Of a DNA stretch of 64,000 nt, positions 26,572-36,210 are shown in pieces. The notes beneath the pieces were generated by a model that made no database searches, was not told the origin of the DNA, and saw only the letters and a list, made by a program, of their open reading frames with translations. Numbering within the stretch: the first letter of the stretch is position 1; each line of letters begins with the position of its first letter. The stretch spans positions 1 to 64,000 of the forward strand of contig NZ_JASNJE010000003.1 of NCBI RefSeq assembly GCF_030164465.1, in the 5' to 3' direction. Made by a program: the position numbers and the translations under genes. Origin of the DNA: Sedimentitalea xiamensis. GTDB lineage: Bacteria > Pseudomonadota > Alphaproteobacteria > Rhodobacterales > Rhodobacteraceae.

Positions 26572-27470
26572 CACGCGCGGGATTCGTCGCCCTGATCGGG
26601 GAACCGAACGCCGGGAAATCCACCCTGCTGAACCGGATGGTCGGCGCCAAGGTGTCGATTGTCACCCACAAGGTGCAGACGACGCGGGCGCGGATCCGCG
26701 GTGTGGCGATGGAAGGCGATACACAGATTGTCTTTGTCGACACGCCCGGCCTGTTCCAGCCGCGCCGGCGGCTGGACCGCGCCATGGTGGCCGCCGCCTG
26801 GGGCGGCGCCGCGGATGCCGATCTGGTCGTTTTGCTGATCGAGGCGCATCGCGGCATCACCGCCGGGGTGGAACGCATTCTGGAAGGGCTCGCCGATATC
26901 GGCAGGGACCGCAAGATCGTCCTCGCGATCAACAAGATCGACCGGGTGCAGCCGGAAACGCTCCTGACGCTGAGCAAGGAGATGAACGACAGATACGGTT
27001 TCGCGGAAACCTTCATGATTTCCGCGGAAAAGGGCCATGGGGTGCAGGCGTTGCGCGACTGGCTGGCCAGTGAACTTCCGGAAGGGCCATGGCTGTATCC
27101 CGAGGACCAGATCGCTGATCTGCCGATGCGCATGATCGCGGCCGAGATCACGCGCGAGAAGCTGACGCTTCGGCTGCACCAGGAATTGCCCTACCAGATG
27201 ACGGTGGAAACCGAGTCGTGGGAAGAACGCAAGGACGGCTCGGCCCGGATCGACCAGGTGATCTATGTGGTGCGCGACGGGCACAAGGGCATCGTTCTGG
27301 GCCATAAGGGCGAAACGATCAAGGCCGTGTCCAAGGCTGCCCGCGAAGAGCTATCCGAGTTTCTCGGGCGCAAGATCCATCTGTTCCTTCAGGTCAAGGT
27401 GCGCCCGAACTGGCTGGAAGAGGCGGAACGCTTTACCGAAATGGGACTCGACTTCAAAGACGGCGCATGA
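26568..27470 (+). CDS. era: GTPase Era
   Basis: 300 residues. G-domain: G1 GEPNAGKST (11-19), G2 region [10 protein letters not shown]3 DTPG, G4 NKID. C-terminal KH domain with [19 protein letters not shown], which binds the 3' end of 16S rRNA during 30S maturation. The ATG at 26568 overlaps rnc by 4 bp; the longer open frame upstream is rnc read out of phase. Confidence 0.97.
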   Translation: MTRAGFVALIGEPNAGKSTLLNRMVGAKVSIVTHKVQTTRARIRGVAMEGDTQIVFVDTPGLFQPRRRLDRAMVAAAWGGAADADLVVLLIEAHRGITAGVERILEGLADIGRDRKIVLAINKIDRVQPETLLTLSKEMNDRYGFAETFMISAEKGHGVQALRDWLASELPEGPWLYPEDQIADLPMRMIAAEITREKLTLRLHQELPYQMTVETESWEERKDGSARIDQVIYVVRDGHKGIVLGHKGETIKAVSKAAREELSEFLGRKIHLFLQVKVRPNWLEEAERFTEMGLDFKDGA

Positions 27471-27796
27471 CCCGCCTGACCGCGCAATTCTGGGTCCATG
27501 CCTACCTGAACCGGCTTCGGGTGTCCGGCATCCCGGCCTTCGTGGTGGCCCATGGTGACGACACCGCCGGCGCCGTCCTCGTCAAGCTGAACACGCTGGA
27601 CGGCAAGGCCGGTCTGTTCCAGCGGAGTTTCGATCTGAAGACGGGACACCGGCGCTGGGTCGAGCTGGCGGCCGGACCGGACCGCGATGTGGAGCAGGTT
27701 ATCGCCCGGCAGCGCGGCTATGATCCGGACCTCTGGATCATCGAGGTTGAAGACCGTGACGGACGCCATTTGCTGGATGAACCGGGGTTGGAGTAG
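27467..27796 (+). CDS. DUF1491 family protein
   Basis: 109 residues, overlapping era by 4 bp (ATGA). Alphaproteobacterial small soluble family: WVHAYLNRLRVSGIPAFVVAHGDDTAGAVLVKL and RQRGYDPDLWIIEVEDRDGRHLLDEPGL are the conserved parts. Alternating strands and helices, no catalytic motif known. Its constant place between era and recO suggests a link to ribosome or RNA metabolism, but that is context only. Confidence 0.88.
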   Translation: MTRLTAQFWVHAYLNRLRVSGIPAFVVAHGDDTAGAVLVKLNTLDGKAGLFQRSFDLKTGHRRWVELAAGPDRDVEQVIARQRGYDPDLWIIEVEDRDGRHLLDEPGLE

Positions 27797-27835
27797 GGTG
27801 ATCCGATGACAGGCTTGAGAGGCGCGGGCTGACGC

Positions 27836-28561
27836 ATGGAATGGCGCGATCACGGTATCCTGCTGACCTCGCGGCGCCATGGCGAAACCTCGGCGATCAT
27901 CGACGTGTTCACTCGTGCGCATGGGCGGCATAGCGGGGTCGTCCGCGGCGCAACCAGCCGGAAGATCGCCCCGATCCTGCAACCGGGGGCGCAGCTGGAC
28001 CTGCTCTGGCGCGCCCGGCTCGAAGATCACATCGGCGCCTTTACCGTGGAGCCGGTGCGAAGCCGCGCCGCCGCCGCCCTGTCTGGACGCCTGGCCCTGG
28101 CGGGGCTGAATGCGGTCACGGCCTTGCTGGCCTTCTGCCTGCCGGATCGGGAAGCCCATCGCGATCTGTATCAGCGCACGGAACAGCTTCTGGACCTTCT
28201 CGGTCAGAATGACATCTGGCCGCTGGCCTATCTCAGGTGGGAACTGGCTTTGCTCGAAGAGATGGGTTTCGGGCTTGATCTTGCGACCTGCGCCGTCACC
28301 GGGTCCACCGAGGATCTGGTCTTTGTCTCTCCGAAATCGGGGCGGGCAGTGTCGCGGGGGGCGGCGGGCGCCTGGGCCAACCGGATGCTCGCGCTGCCGC
28401 CGGTCCTGCGCCGCGAGGGGACGGCACCGGATCCGGAAGTCGCCGAGGCGCTGGCGACCACCGGGTATTTCCTCGAACACCGGCTGGCCCCGTCGCTTGG
28501 CCACAGGCCGTTGCCTGACGCCCGCGCGCGTTTCCTGGAAGTTTTCAGCCGGATGCTTTGA
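27836..28561 (+). CDS. recO: DNA repair protein RecO
   Basis: 241 residues. N-terminal OB fold [38 protein letters not shown], then a helical domain with [18 protein letters not shown]. It loads RecA on SSB-coated DNA with RecR. Only one Cys (DLATCAVTG) remains of the four-Cys zinc site found in some orthologues. Start ATG at 27836, 39 bp after DUF1491. Its last 17 bp overlap the end of the META-domain pseudogene on the other strand. Confidence 0.93.
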   Translation: MEWRDHGILLTSRRHGETSAIIDVFTRAHGRHSGVVRGATSRKIAPILQPGAQLDLLWRARLEDHIGAFTVEPVRSRAAAALSGRLALAGLNAVTALLAFCLPDREAHRDLYQRTEQLLDLLGQNDIWPLAYLRWELALLEEMGFGLDLATCAVTGSTEDLVFVSPKSGRAVSRGAAGAWANRMLALPPVLRREGTAPDPEVAEALATTGYFLEHRLAPSLGHRPLPDARARFLEVFSRML

Positions 28562-28931
28562 ACGGCGTATTATGGCCCGGTTCCTTGCGCAGGATCAGGA
28601 GATCGCCAGCGGCTTCGGACTGGTCGTTGCGGTCATCGCGGCGATGAAGTCCCTGTCGCCGCGACGTCCGGGACAAGTTCCGTGCGCCAGTTCCATGAGA
28701 CCGGCGTCAAACTAGGGGTAGGTGGCTTCCATCTTCGCGGAATAGCGGGAGCAATGCGTCGGACCTGCGATCCGGCCGGGTTCCGGAGAATCGGGGGCGG
28801 TTCAGAAAGGCGTTGCCGTCTCGTTCGCCCAGGATCCAGATGCGGTCCGCGCCACGGTGGCCGTGAACGGTTTCATCAGGGCCGCACTCTATCAGTGCAA
28901 GGACACCGATTGCCAGAATGGTCCTGAGCAA
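28545..28931 (-). pseudogene. META-domain (HslJ-like) lipoprotein, broken by two frameshifts and a stop codon
   Basis: Read on the minus strand, three frames in succession give one META-domain lipoprotein. Frame A (from TTG at 28931): LLRTILAIGVLALIECG, a signal with lipobox-like IEC, then DRIWILGERDGNAF. Frame B (from about 28800): PEPGRIAG, then CSRYSAKMEATYP, a TAG stop at 28714-28712 where Trp is expected, then FDAGLMELA and RDFIAAMT. Frame C (from about 28616): EAAGDLLILRKEPG and FKASG, ending at TGA 28547. The order agrees with the family (PGRIAG, CNRY, YPWFD, LILxN, MVFK), so this is decay, not chance. The remaining bases 28932-29086 hold nothing I can support. Confidence 0.8.
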
Positions 28932-29086
28932 GGGAACCGCCTTGCCTGAAAAACGGATTGAAAACCAAGCCCGCATGGCGCGCGCATGAGGCCGCGCGGT
29001 GCAGGGGAACGTCGCGCCGCGCGGCCCCGGACGGAAAAGGGATGCTGGTGATCGGCCAGGATCCCTTTCCCGGTCGTCCTTGCGGG

Positions 29087-30757
29087 TCAGCCCAACAGGC
29101 GTCGGGCAATCACCTGCGCCTGGATTTCAGCGGCGCCTTCGAAGATGTTCAGGATGCGGGCGTCGCAGAGCACGCGCGAGATCTTGTATTCCAGCGCGAA
29201 TCCGTTGCCGCCGTGGATCTGCAACCCGTTGTCGGCGGCGGCCCATGCCACGCGCGCGCCTAGCAGTTTGGCCATGCCGGCCTCCAGGTCGCAGCGGCGG
29301 CCTTCGTCCTTTTCCGCCGCGCTGAAATAGGTCAGTTGCCGCGCGATCATCAATTCGACGGCCATCATCGCCAGCTTTCCGGACACGCGCGGGAAGTCGA
29401 TCAGCGATTTGCCGAACTGCTTGCGTTCGACCGCATATTGCATCGAAATGTCCAGAGCCGATTGAGCAACGCCGATGGCGCGTGCGGCGGTCTGGATCCG
29501 TGCGGATTCGAAGGTTTCCATGAGTTGTTTGAACCCCTTGCCCTCCTGTCCGCCCAGCAGGTTTTCGCCCTTCACATGGAAGCCGTCAAAACCGAGTTCG
29601 TATTCTTTCATGCCGCGATAGCCGAGCACTTCGATCTCGCCGCCGGTCATGCCTTCGGTCGGGAACGGGTCGGCATCGGTTCCCGGCGTCTTTTCGGCCA
29701 GGAACATCGAAAGGCCGCGGTGGTCGGTGCTGTCCGGGTCGGTCCGCGCCAAGAGCGTCATGACATGCGTCCGCGCGGCGTGGGTGATCCATGTCTTGTT
29801 GCCGGTGATGCGGTAGTCGCCGCCGTCCTTGACCGCCCGCGTGCGCAGCGACCCGAGGTCGGAGCCGGTGTTGGGTTCGGTGAACACCGCGGTTGGCAGG
29901 GTTTCGCCGCTGGCCAGACGCGGAAGCCATTTTTCCTTCTGCGCGTCGGTGCCGCCGCAGAGGATCAGCTCCGCCGCGATCTCGGAGCGCGTGCCAAGGG
30001 AACCGACCCCGATGTAGCCGCGCGACAGTTCTTCGGACACGACGCACATCGACGCCTTGGACAGACCGAGCCCGCCGTATTCTTCCGGAATGGTCAGTCC
30101 GAACACGCCCATATCCGCCAGTTCCCGGATGATCTCGATGGGGATAAGTTCGTCCTTCAGGTGCCAGTCATGGGCGAAGGGTTCGACCTTTTCCAGCGCG
30201 TAGCGGCGGAACTGCTCGCGGATCATCTCCAGTTCGTCATCGAGACCGGTCGCGCCGACCGTGATATTCGCGGACTGTTCCTGCATCAGTTCGACAAGCC
30301 GGCTGCGCGCGGACTGGTTGTTGCCGGACTGCATCAGCGTTGCGACCTCGGGGGTGGTCATGGCGCGCATGTCGTCGGGCGTCAGGCCGATATTCTGCGG
30401 CCGCAGAATTTCGCCCTGGCTCATGGGGATTCCGCCGTGGATCTGGCCGAGATATTCGCCGAAGGCGATCTGGTGGATCAGCTGTTCGATTTCGCCGAAC
30501 CTGCCATTGGCCGATTGGCGTTCGGCCCATGATTGCATCTGCCGCAGGCTCTGCGCATAGGTTGCAAGCCAGGCCAGCCCATGGGCCGCGGTCTGATGCG
30601 TTTCGATCAACTCCGCCGAAACCCGGTCGTCCCGGCTGACCAGGGCGCGGACCTTTTGCAGGGCGCACTCCAGGACATCGTCGACCGGCTTGATCGCCGC
30701 GCCGGTCAGTGTCAGCAATTCGGGCAACAATGCCGGTGCTTTGTCTGGGGTCGTCAT
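29087..30757 (-). CDS. mcd: Acyl-CoA dehydrogenase, (2S)-methylsuccinyl-CoA dehydrogenase type
   Basis: 556 residues, about 150 longer than ordinary acyl-CoA dehydrogenases. The extra N-terminal helical domain contains HQTAAHGLAWLATYAQSLRQM, which I associate with Mcd of the ethylmalonyl-CoA pathway. The C-terminal catalytic part (about 165-550) has FGLTIPEEYGGLG, FTEPNTGSDLGSLRT, ARTHVM, and IHGGNGFALEYKISRVLCDARILNIFEGAAEIQ with the region of the catalytic base. Mcd turns methylsuccinyl-CoA into mesaconyl-CoA and passes electrons to ETF, whose genes are 11 kb away here. Start MTTPDKAPALL at 30757 after AGGA. Confidence 0.83.
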   Translation of the reverse strand: MTTPDKAPALLPELLTLTGAAIKPVDDVLECALQKVRALVSRDDRVSAELIETHQTAAHGLAWLATYAQSLRQMQSWAERQSANGRFGEIEQLIHQIAFGEYLGQIHGGIPMSQGEILRPQNIGLTPDDMRAMTTPEVATLMQSGNNQSARSRLVELMQEQSANITVGATGLDDELEMIREQFRRYALEKVEPFAHDWHLKDELIPIEIIRELADMGVFGLTIPEEYGGLGLSKASMCVVSEELSRGYIGVGSLGTRSEIAAELILCGGTDAQKEKWLPRLASGETLPTAVFTEPNTGSDLGSLRTRAVKDGGDYRITGNKTWITHAARTHVMTLLARTDPDSTDHRGLSMFLAEKTPGTDADPFPTEGMTGGEIEVLGYRGMKEYELGFDGFHVKGENLLGGQEGKGFKQLMETFESARIQTAARAIGVAQSALDISMQYAVERKQFGKSLIDFPRVSGKLAMMAVELMIARQLTYFSAAEKDEGRRCDLEAGMAKLLGARVAWAAADNGLQIHGGNGFALEYKISRVLCDARILNIFEGAAEIQAQVIARRLLG

Positions 30758-30928
30758 ATGCAGGTCCTGTCCGTCATGGGGCATGAATCACATCCTTTTT
30801 TGATTGGGACGGTCCTAGTCATTTCGCAGGTGCAGCGCAACAAAAATACGGAAACGGACAGTGCATCGACCAAATATTGCGCAAAAATTCAAAGGTGCAA
30901 GCGCCGCCACAGATGATATGAGGCTGCC

Positions 30929-31696
30929 ATGACACCGCTTTTTCCATTCCTTACGCCGGCTGAACTGGTTCTGGCTTTGGCTATCGCCGCCGGGGCCGGG
31001 ATGGTAAAGGGCCTGGTCGGCTTCGCAATGCCGATGATCACGATTTCCGGGCTGAGCATGTTTCTTGCGCCGGAACTCGCCCTGGCGGGCCTGATCCTGC
31101 CGACCGTCGTGACCAACGGAATCCAGGCGCTTCGGCAGGGACCGAAGGCGGCCCTTGCATCGATTCGAAGGTTCGGGGTCTTCCTGGGCGTCGGGCTGGT
31201 GTTTCTTCTGGCAAGCGCGCAACTGGTGCGCCTTTTGTCCGAGGGCATGCTCCTGCTGATGATCGGTCTGCCGGTGACGGTGTTTTGCCTCATGCAGATC
31301 GTTGGCGTCCGGTTCAGCCTGAGCGCGCCCAGCAAACGGATCGAAGCCCTTGTCGGCGCGATCGCGGGTTTCATCGGTGGCATGTCTGGAATCTGGGGGC
31401 CGCCCACCGTGGCCTATCTGACCGCCTTGAATACGCCCAAAGCCGAACAGATGCGCATTCAGGGGGTGATCTACGGGCTCGGTGCGGTCGCGCTCCTGGG
31501 CGCGCATGTCCAGTCCGGCGTGCTCCGGGCGGAGACATTGCCGTTTTCACTGGCGCTGGTCTTTCCGGCCGTGTTCGGCATGTGGCTGGGCGGGCTGCTG
31601 CACGACCGCGTCGACCAGGCCGTGTTTCGTCGCGTGACGCTGATCGTTCTGTTGCTGGCCGGTCTCGCATTGGTGCGGCGGGGCCTTGTCGGCTGA
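30929..31696 (+). CDS. TSUP (TauE/SafE) family membrane permease
   Basis: 255 residues with about eight transmembrane helices. Family pattern: ELVLALAIAAGAGMVKGLVGFAMPMITISGLSMFLAPELALAGLILPTVVTN and, in the second repeat, IAGFIGGMSGIWGPPTVAYLTAL. TSUP proteins carry sulfite, sulfoacetate, taurine or other organic anions; substrate unknown here. Divergent from mcd across 171 bp that contain TTGCGCAA-like dyads; convergent with pckA. Confidence 0.85.
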   Translation: MTPLFPFLTPAELVLALAIAAGAGMVKGLVGFAMPMITISGLSMFLAPELALAGLILPTVVTNGIQALRQGPKAALASIRRFGVFLGVGLVFLLASAQLVRLLSEGMLLLMIGLPVTVFCLMQIVGVRFSLSAPSKRIEALVGAIAGFIGGMSGIWGPPTVAYLTALNTPKAEQMRIQGVIYGLGAVALLGAHVQSGVLRAETLPFSLALVFPAVFGMWLGGLLHDRVDQAVFRRVTLIVLLLAGLALVRRGLVG

Positions 31697-31725
31697 CGGC
31701 CGGCCCGCGCGCAGCGGTCCGGACG

Positions 31726-31752
31726 GCAAAAGGCCCCGGCGCTGCCGGGGCC
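31726..31752 (-). terminator. Rho-independent terminator of pckA
   Basis: GGCCCCGGC-agc-GCCGGGGCC, a perfect 9-bp stem (31732-31752), followed on the minus strand by CTTTTG. It ends the pckA transcript and may also stop the convergent permease gene. Confidence 0.8.
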
Positions 31753-31777
31753 ATTCCAATCATCCGCTCCGGATGGG

Positions 31778-33376
31778 TCAGCCGATTGCAGCGGCTTTCA
31801 CGTCTTCGTCGATATAGGGCAGGTATTGTTCGAAGTTGTCGGCGAACATCTTGACCAGTTCGGCAGCCTGTTTGTCATAGGCCGCGGGATCGTCCCAGGT
31901 CCGCCGGGGATCGAGCAGGACTTCGGCGACACCCGGCACGCTGACTGGAACCTCAAAGCCGAAATTGGCATCCTTGCGGAAATCGACCTCTGCGAGCGAA
32001 CCGTCCAGGGCGGCCGTCAGCAGCGCGCGGGTTGCCTTGATCGGCATCCGGGAGCCAGTGCCATAGGCACCGCCCGTCCAGCCGGTGTTGACGAGCCAGC
32101 AGGTCGCGCCATGGGTCGCGATCTTTTCGCGCAGCAGATTGCCATAAACCTCGGGACGGCGCGGCATGAATGGCGCGCCGAAACAGGTCGAGAAGGTCGG
32201 CTGCGAGGTCGTCACGCCGCGCTCGGTGCCGGCCATTTTCGACGTAAAGCCGGACAGGAAATGATACATCGCCTGCGCCGGGGTCAGCCGCGCGATCGGC
32301 GGCAACACCCCGAAGGCGTCGCAGGTCAGCATGATGATGTTCTTCGGGTTGCCCGCGACGCCGGTCTCGGACGCGTTCGAGATGTAGTGCAGCGGATAGG
32401 CGCAACGCATGTTGGCTGTCAGGCTGTCATCCTCGAAATCGAGTGCGCGCGTTTCCTCGTCATAGACCATGTTCTCGATCACGGTGCCGAACTTGGTCGT
32501 GGTCGCGTAGATCTCCGGTTCGGCTTCGGGACTCAGGTGGATCGTCTTGGCATAACAGCCACCTTCGAAGTTGAAGATGCCCTTGTCGGACCAGCCGTGT
32601 TCGTCATCGCCCAGCAATGTGCGGTCCGGGTCGGCGGACAGGGTGGTTTTCCCGGTGCCGGACAGGCCGAAGAAGATGGCGGAATCGACCGGGTTGCCCT
32701 TGGCGTGGTTGGCCGAGCAGTGCATCGGCATGACACCTTTTTCGGGCAGCAGGTAGTTCATCATCGAGAAGATGGATTTCTTGTTTTCGCCGGCATATTC
32801 GGTGCTGGCCACGAGGATCAGCTTGCGATCGAAGTTCATCGCGATCACGGTCTCGCTGCGGCAGCCATGGCGCTCGGGATCGGCCTTGAACGACGGGCAG
32901 TTGATGACCGTGTACTCGGCCTTGAACGTGTCCAGTTCCTCGCGCTCCGGACGGCGGAACATGTGGCGGATGAACAGGTTGTGCCAGGCCAGTTCGGTCA
33001 CGAGGCGGACGTTCAGCCGATGGGATGGGTCGGCGCCGACGAACATGTCCTGAACGAAATACTCGCGGGATTTCATGTGTTTGATCATGTCTTCGTAAAG
33101 CTGATCGAACGCTTCGGGTGTCATCGGCGCGTTGTTTTCCCACCAGATCGTGTTCTCGGTGGTGGCGGAGCGGACGACATGCTTGTCCTTGGGAGACCGG
33201 CCGGTGAATTTTCCGGTTTCGACCATGAACGAACCGCCCTGGCCCAACACGCCTTCGCCGAGGCGCAGGGCGGCTTCTATGAGCGCGGGTTCCAGAAGGT
33301 TGTAATGAACATTTTCCACCCCTTCGATACCTTGATCCTGGAGGCGAAAGCTCGGGTTTACCCGTCCAACTGTCAT
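31778..33376 (-). CDS. pckA: Phosphoenolpyruvate carboxykinase (ATP)
   Basis: 532 residues. Converts oxaloacetate and ATP to PEP and CO2, the entry to gluconeogenesis. P-loop [28 protein letters not shown], metal-binding [10 protein letters not shown] lysine/histidine region, and [27 protein letters not shown] near the active site are all normal. The ATG at 33376 follows AGGAGAAACGACCTC. Divergent from chvI; a helically phased 12-bp repeat lies 130-160 bp upstream. Confidence 0.97.
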   Translation of the reverse strand: MTVGRVNPSFRLQDQGIEGVENVHYNLLEPALIEAALRLGEGVLGQGGSFMVETGKFTGRSPKDKHVVRSATTENTIWWENNAPMTPEAFDQLYEDMIKHMKSREYFVQDMFVGADPSHRLNVRLVTELAWHNLFIRHMFRRPEREELDTFKAEYTVINCPSFKADPERHGCRSETVIAMNFDRKLILVASTEYAGENKKSIFSMMNYLLPEKGVMPMHCSANHAKGNPVDSAIFFGLSGTGKTTLSADPDRTLLGDDEHGWSDKGIFNFEGGCYAKTIHLSPEAEPEIYATTTKFGTVIENMVYDEETRALDFEDDSLTANMRCAYPLHYISNASETGVAGNPKNIIMLTCDAFGVLPPIARLTPAQAMYHFLSGFTSKMAGTERGVTTSQPTFSTCFGAPFMPRRPEVYGNLLREKIATHGATCWLVNTGWTGGAYGTGSRMPIKATRALLTAALDGSLAEVDFRKDANFGFEVPVSVPGVAEVLLDPRRTWDDPAAYDKQAAELVKMFADNFEQYLPYIDEDVKAAAIG

Positions 33377-33503
33377 GAGGTCGTTTCTCCTGTGTGCGCG
33401 CCTTGTTCGAGAATGCATGTCCCGTTGGAACACGCTGACAGGGCGCCTTGACGATGGCCCTTAGCATGGGCGTTCGCGGGGTGAACAGTGCACTTGGCCG
33501 GAG

Positions 33504-33536
33504 TTAGCGCAACCAAGGCCAAATTTAGCGCAACCA
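33504..33536. promoter_or_regulatory. Two copies of a 12-bp direct repeat, 21 bp apart, upstream of pckA
   Basis: TTAGCGCAACCA occurs at 33504-33515 and again, identical, at 33525-33536. The start-to-start distance is 21 bp, two helical turns, so two regulator dimers could bind the same DNA face. The core TTAGCGC resembles LacI-type operators with a central CG. The position suits control of pckA (start 33376) and perhaps chvI. Confidence 0.5.
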
Positions 33537-33715
33537 TGAAAACCCGTGTGCAAGCCCCATGCCGCAAAACGCGGCAGTTCAGCTATTCATAACACTTGTT
33601 TGCCCTAATCGGTCAGGAACGATCCGATGATTCGCGGCCTGGGGCGGTGCGCCCGTGCCGGGAGGTGGAAATGTCGGAACAGCAACGGGAACCGGGCAGA
33701 ATAGGGGCGCCTGAA

Positions 33716-34417
33716 ATGTCAAAAATCGCACTTGTCGACGATGATCGAAACATCCTGACGTCGGTTTCCATGACGCTCGAAGCCGAAGGGTTCGAGGTGG
33801 AAACCTACAATGACGGACAGTCCGCCCTGGATGCGTTCAACAAGAAGATGCCGGACATGGCGGTTCTGGACATCAAGATGCCCCGCATGGACGGAATGGA
33901 CCTGTTGCAGCGCTTGCGGATGAAATCGCAGATGCCGGTCATCTTCCTGACCTCCAAGGACGATGAGATCGACGAGGTTCTCGGGCTTCGGATGGGGGCC
34001 GACGATTACGTGAAGAAACCGTTTTCGCAGCGACTGCTCGTGGAACGTATCCGCGCGTTGCTCCGGCGCCAGGATGCAGTTGCCGGGGATTTCGAAGGCG
34101 AAAGCCCGGATTCGAAGGTGATGGAACGCGGCAACCTGCGTATGGATCCGCTTCGGCATTCGGTCAGCTGGAAGGGTAGGGACGTGTCCCTCACGGTAAC
34201 GGAGTTCCTGCTGCTGCAGGCGCTTGCGCAGCGACCCGGCTTTGTAAAAAGCCGCGATCAACTGATGGACGTGGCCTATGACGATCAGGTCTACGTGGAC
34301 GACAGGACGATCGACAGCCATATCAAGCGGCTGCGCAAGAAGATGCGCACGGCGGACGACGCGTTTTCCGCGATCGAGACTCTTTACGGCATCGGATACA
34401 GATACAACGAAGAATAG
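33716..34417 (+). CDS. chvI: Response regulator ChvI (OmpR family)
   Basis: 233 residues from the ATG at 33716 ([12 protein letters not shown]). An alternative ATG at 33671 has a better GGGAGG ribosome binding site and would add 15 non-conserved residues. Receiver domain: Asp8/Asp9/Asp10 pocket, phospho-acceptor Asp52 ([12 protein letters not shown]), Lys in DDYVKKPFS. The C-terminal OmpR-type winged helix (about 130-230) has [17 protein letters not shown] and [17 protein letters not shown]. Partner of ChvG, 8 bp downstream. The pair controls envelope, acid-stress and central-carbon genes in alphaproteobacteria. Confidence 0.95.
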   Translation: MSKIALVDDDRNILTSVSMTLEAEGFEVETYNDGQSALDAFNKKMPDMAVLDIKMPRMDGMDLLQRLRMKSQMPVIFLTSKDDEIDEVLGLRMGADDYVKKPFSQRLLVERIRALLRRQDAVAGDFEGESPDSKVMERGNLRMDPLRHSVSWKGRDVSLTVTEFLLLQALAQRPGFVKSRDQLMDVAYDDQVYVDDRTIDSHIKRLRKKMRTADDAFSAIETLYGIGYRYNEE

Positions 34418-34425
34418 TTTCGCAA

Positions 34426-36171
34426 ATGAGCACCGCGGGAAAGGGAATTGAGCGTGGCGCCGGTGTGAGGCAGGCTGGACGGAAAGCCGTTCAGGCGTTG
34501 AAAGAGGGCTGGGCGATCGCCGACGGTCCGACCGCCGACGGTCCGACCGCGACCGGACCGGGCACCGCGAAGACCTTTCGCAGTTTCATTTCGTTGAACG
34601 ACTCGCCGCTGACGCGCAAGATCATCATCTTCAACCTGATCGCCCTGAACATACTCGTTGCCGGCATCCTTTATCTGAACGGCACGCGTGAAAGCCTCGT
34701 TCTGCAACGCGCAAGCGCTTTGGTCGGAGAAGCGGAACTGGTCGCCAACGTGTTTGAGGCCAAGTCAGCGACCAATGCGCCATTGGCGCCGCCGATGAAT
34801 CCGGAAGCCGTGTCGGAGACACTCGCGCAACTAAGCCTGCGCAATGGAATAGAGGTCTATGTTTTCGACCGCGCCGAAGCTCTGGCGGGTCACACGCGCG
34901 GTACCAACCAGAGCAAGGCGCTGTCGGCCCTGTCGTCGCGGGATGCGGACCGGGCATTGATCAGCGATGGGCTGGTGTTCATCTGGCAGGCGATTTCCAC
35001 GCTCCTCTGGCCGCAGACGCCTGAAGAAGTCGGATCCGTCGAAGACCAGCTTCGCAAGCTGATTCCCTCGGCCATCGAGAACGGCACGCAGATCAGGACG
35101 GGGCTGGATACGGCGGGCGGCACGGTGATCTCGGCCGTCACGCCGATCCTGCGCGACGGGATCGCGATCGGCATCGTCGCCGTCGCCAGCCCATCCGGAG
35201 AAATCGATGCCCTGGTGCGGGATGAGCGCGAGAGGGTGCTGCGGATGTTCGTCGTTGCGGCGCTTGTGTCCATCGGGCTGAGCCTCGTGCTGGCATCGAC
35301 CATCGCCAGTCCGCTGGCCGACCTCGCCGAAGCGGCGGAACATGGCCGCGACCGGAATGCGCGTCATACCCAGCCGGGGCGGGTCCGCATTCCGGACATG
35401 TCGGGCCGCCCGGACGAGATCGGCCGTCTGTCGCGCGCGCTTCGCGGCATGGTGGCGGCGCTGTACAACCGGATCGAAGGCAACGAGCAATTCGCCGCCG
35501 ACGTGGCCCATGAGATCAAGAACCCCTTGGCGAGCCTGCAATCCGCGGTCGGCACTTTGCGGCTCGTCACGCGCGAAGATCAGCGAGAAAAGCTCATGGA
35601 TGTGATCGCTCACGACGTGCGGCGTCTTGACCGGCTGGTCAGCGATATTTCGAATGCCTCGCGCCTGGACGCGGAACTCGTGAAGGAAGAGGAAGAGACC
35701 TTCGACCTGATCAACATGATGTCCAACCTGAACCAATACCTGAGCGAAGACGCGCGCGCCAAGGGCATAGACTATATCGCCGACCTGCCGGACGGGCCAA
35801 TCCACATCCAGGGCCTGGAAGCCAGGCTGGCGCAGGTGTTCGTCAACCTCATCACGAATGCGATTTCCTTCTGCGAAGACGGCGACGCCATCCGGGTCTG
35901 GGCGCGCAGGCGCGAGAACAGGATGCTGATCGTCGTCGAGGACACCGGGCCGGGGATACCGGAACAATCGCTGTCGAAGGTGTTCAAACGGTTCTATTCG
36001 CAACGCCCCGAAGAACACTTCGGCAACAATTCCGGCTTGGGACTTGCGATTTCCAAGCAGATCGTGGAAGCCCATGGGGGGGTGATCTGGGCCGAAAACA
36101 TCTGTCCGACCGAAGCCGATGTGACATCCGATCCGTTAGGCGTGCGGTTCGTGGTGGGGTTGCCGATCTGA
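34426..36171 (+). CDS. chvG: Sensor histidine kinase ChvG
   Basis: 581 residues. A cytoplasmic N-terminal extension (1-60) contains a small ADGPT repeat. Two membrane helices (about 65-84 and 267-288) flank a periplasmic sensor domain, in which ExoR-type partners are known to bind in rhizobia. Then come HAMP (about 290-345), the dimerisation helix with His362 in FAADVAHEIKNPLAS, and the ATPase domain with NLITNAISF, VEDTGPGIP and GLGLAISKQI. Followed after 39 bp by hprK. Confidence 0.95.
   Translation: MSTAGKGIERGAGVRQAGRKAVQALKEGWAIADGPTADGPTATGPGTAKTFRSFISLNDSPLTRKIIIFNLIALNILVAGILYLNGTRESLVLQRASALVGEAELVANVFEAKSATNAPLAPPMNPEAVSETLAQLSLRNGIEVYVFDRAEALAGHTRGTNQSKALSALSSRDADRALISDGLVFIWQAISTLLWPQTPEEVGSVEDQLRKLIPSAIENGTQIRTGLDTAGGTVISAVTPILRDGIAIGIVAVASPSGEIDALVRDERERVLRMFVVAALVSIGLSLVLASTIASPLADLAEAAEHGRDRNARHTQPGRVRIPDMSGRPDEIGRLSRALRGMVAALYNRIEGNEQFAADVAHEIKNPLASLQSAVGTLRLVTREDQREKLMDVIAHDVRRLDRLVSDISNASRLDAELVKEEEETFDLINMMSNLNQYLSEDARAKGIDYIADLPDGPIHIQGLEARLAQVFVNLITNAISFCEDGDAIRVWARRRENRMLIVVEDTGPGIPEQSLSKVFKRFYSQRPEEHFGNNSGLGLAISKQIVEAHGGVIWAENICPTEADVTSDPLGVRFVVGLPI
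34519..34548 (+). repeat. Perfect 15-bp tandem repeat inside chvG
   Basis: GCCGACGGTCCGACC occurs twice back to back (34519-34533, 34534-34548), with a degraded third copy after it. It encodes ADGPT-ADGPT-ATGPG in the cytoplasmic N-terminal tail. In-frame units of five codons can change in number by slippage without breaking the kinase. Confidence 0.7.
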
Positions 36172-36210
36172 TCTTGCCGGGGGGGCGCGGCATCGCATGG
36201 GGGATTTGGC

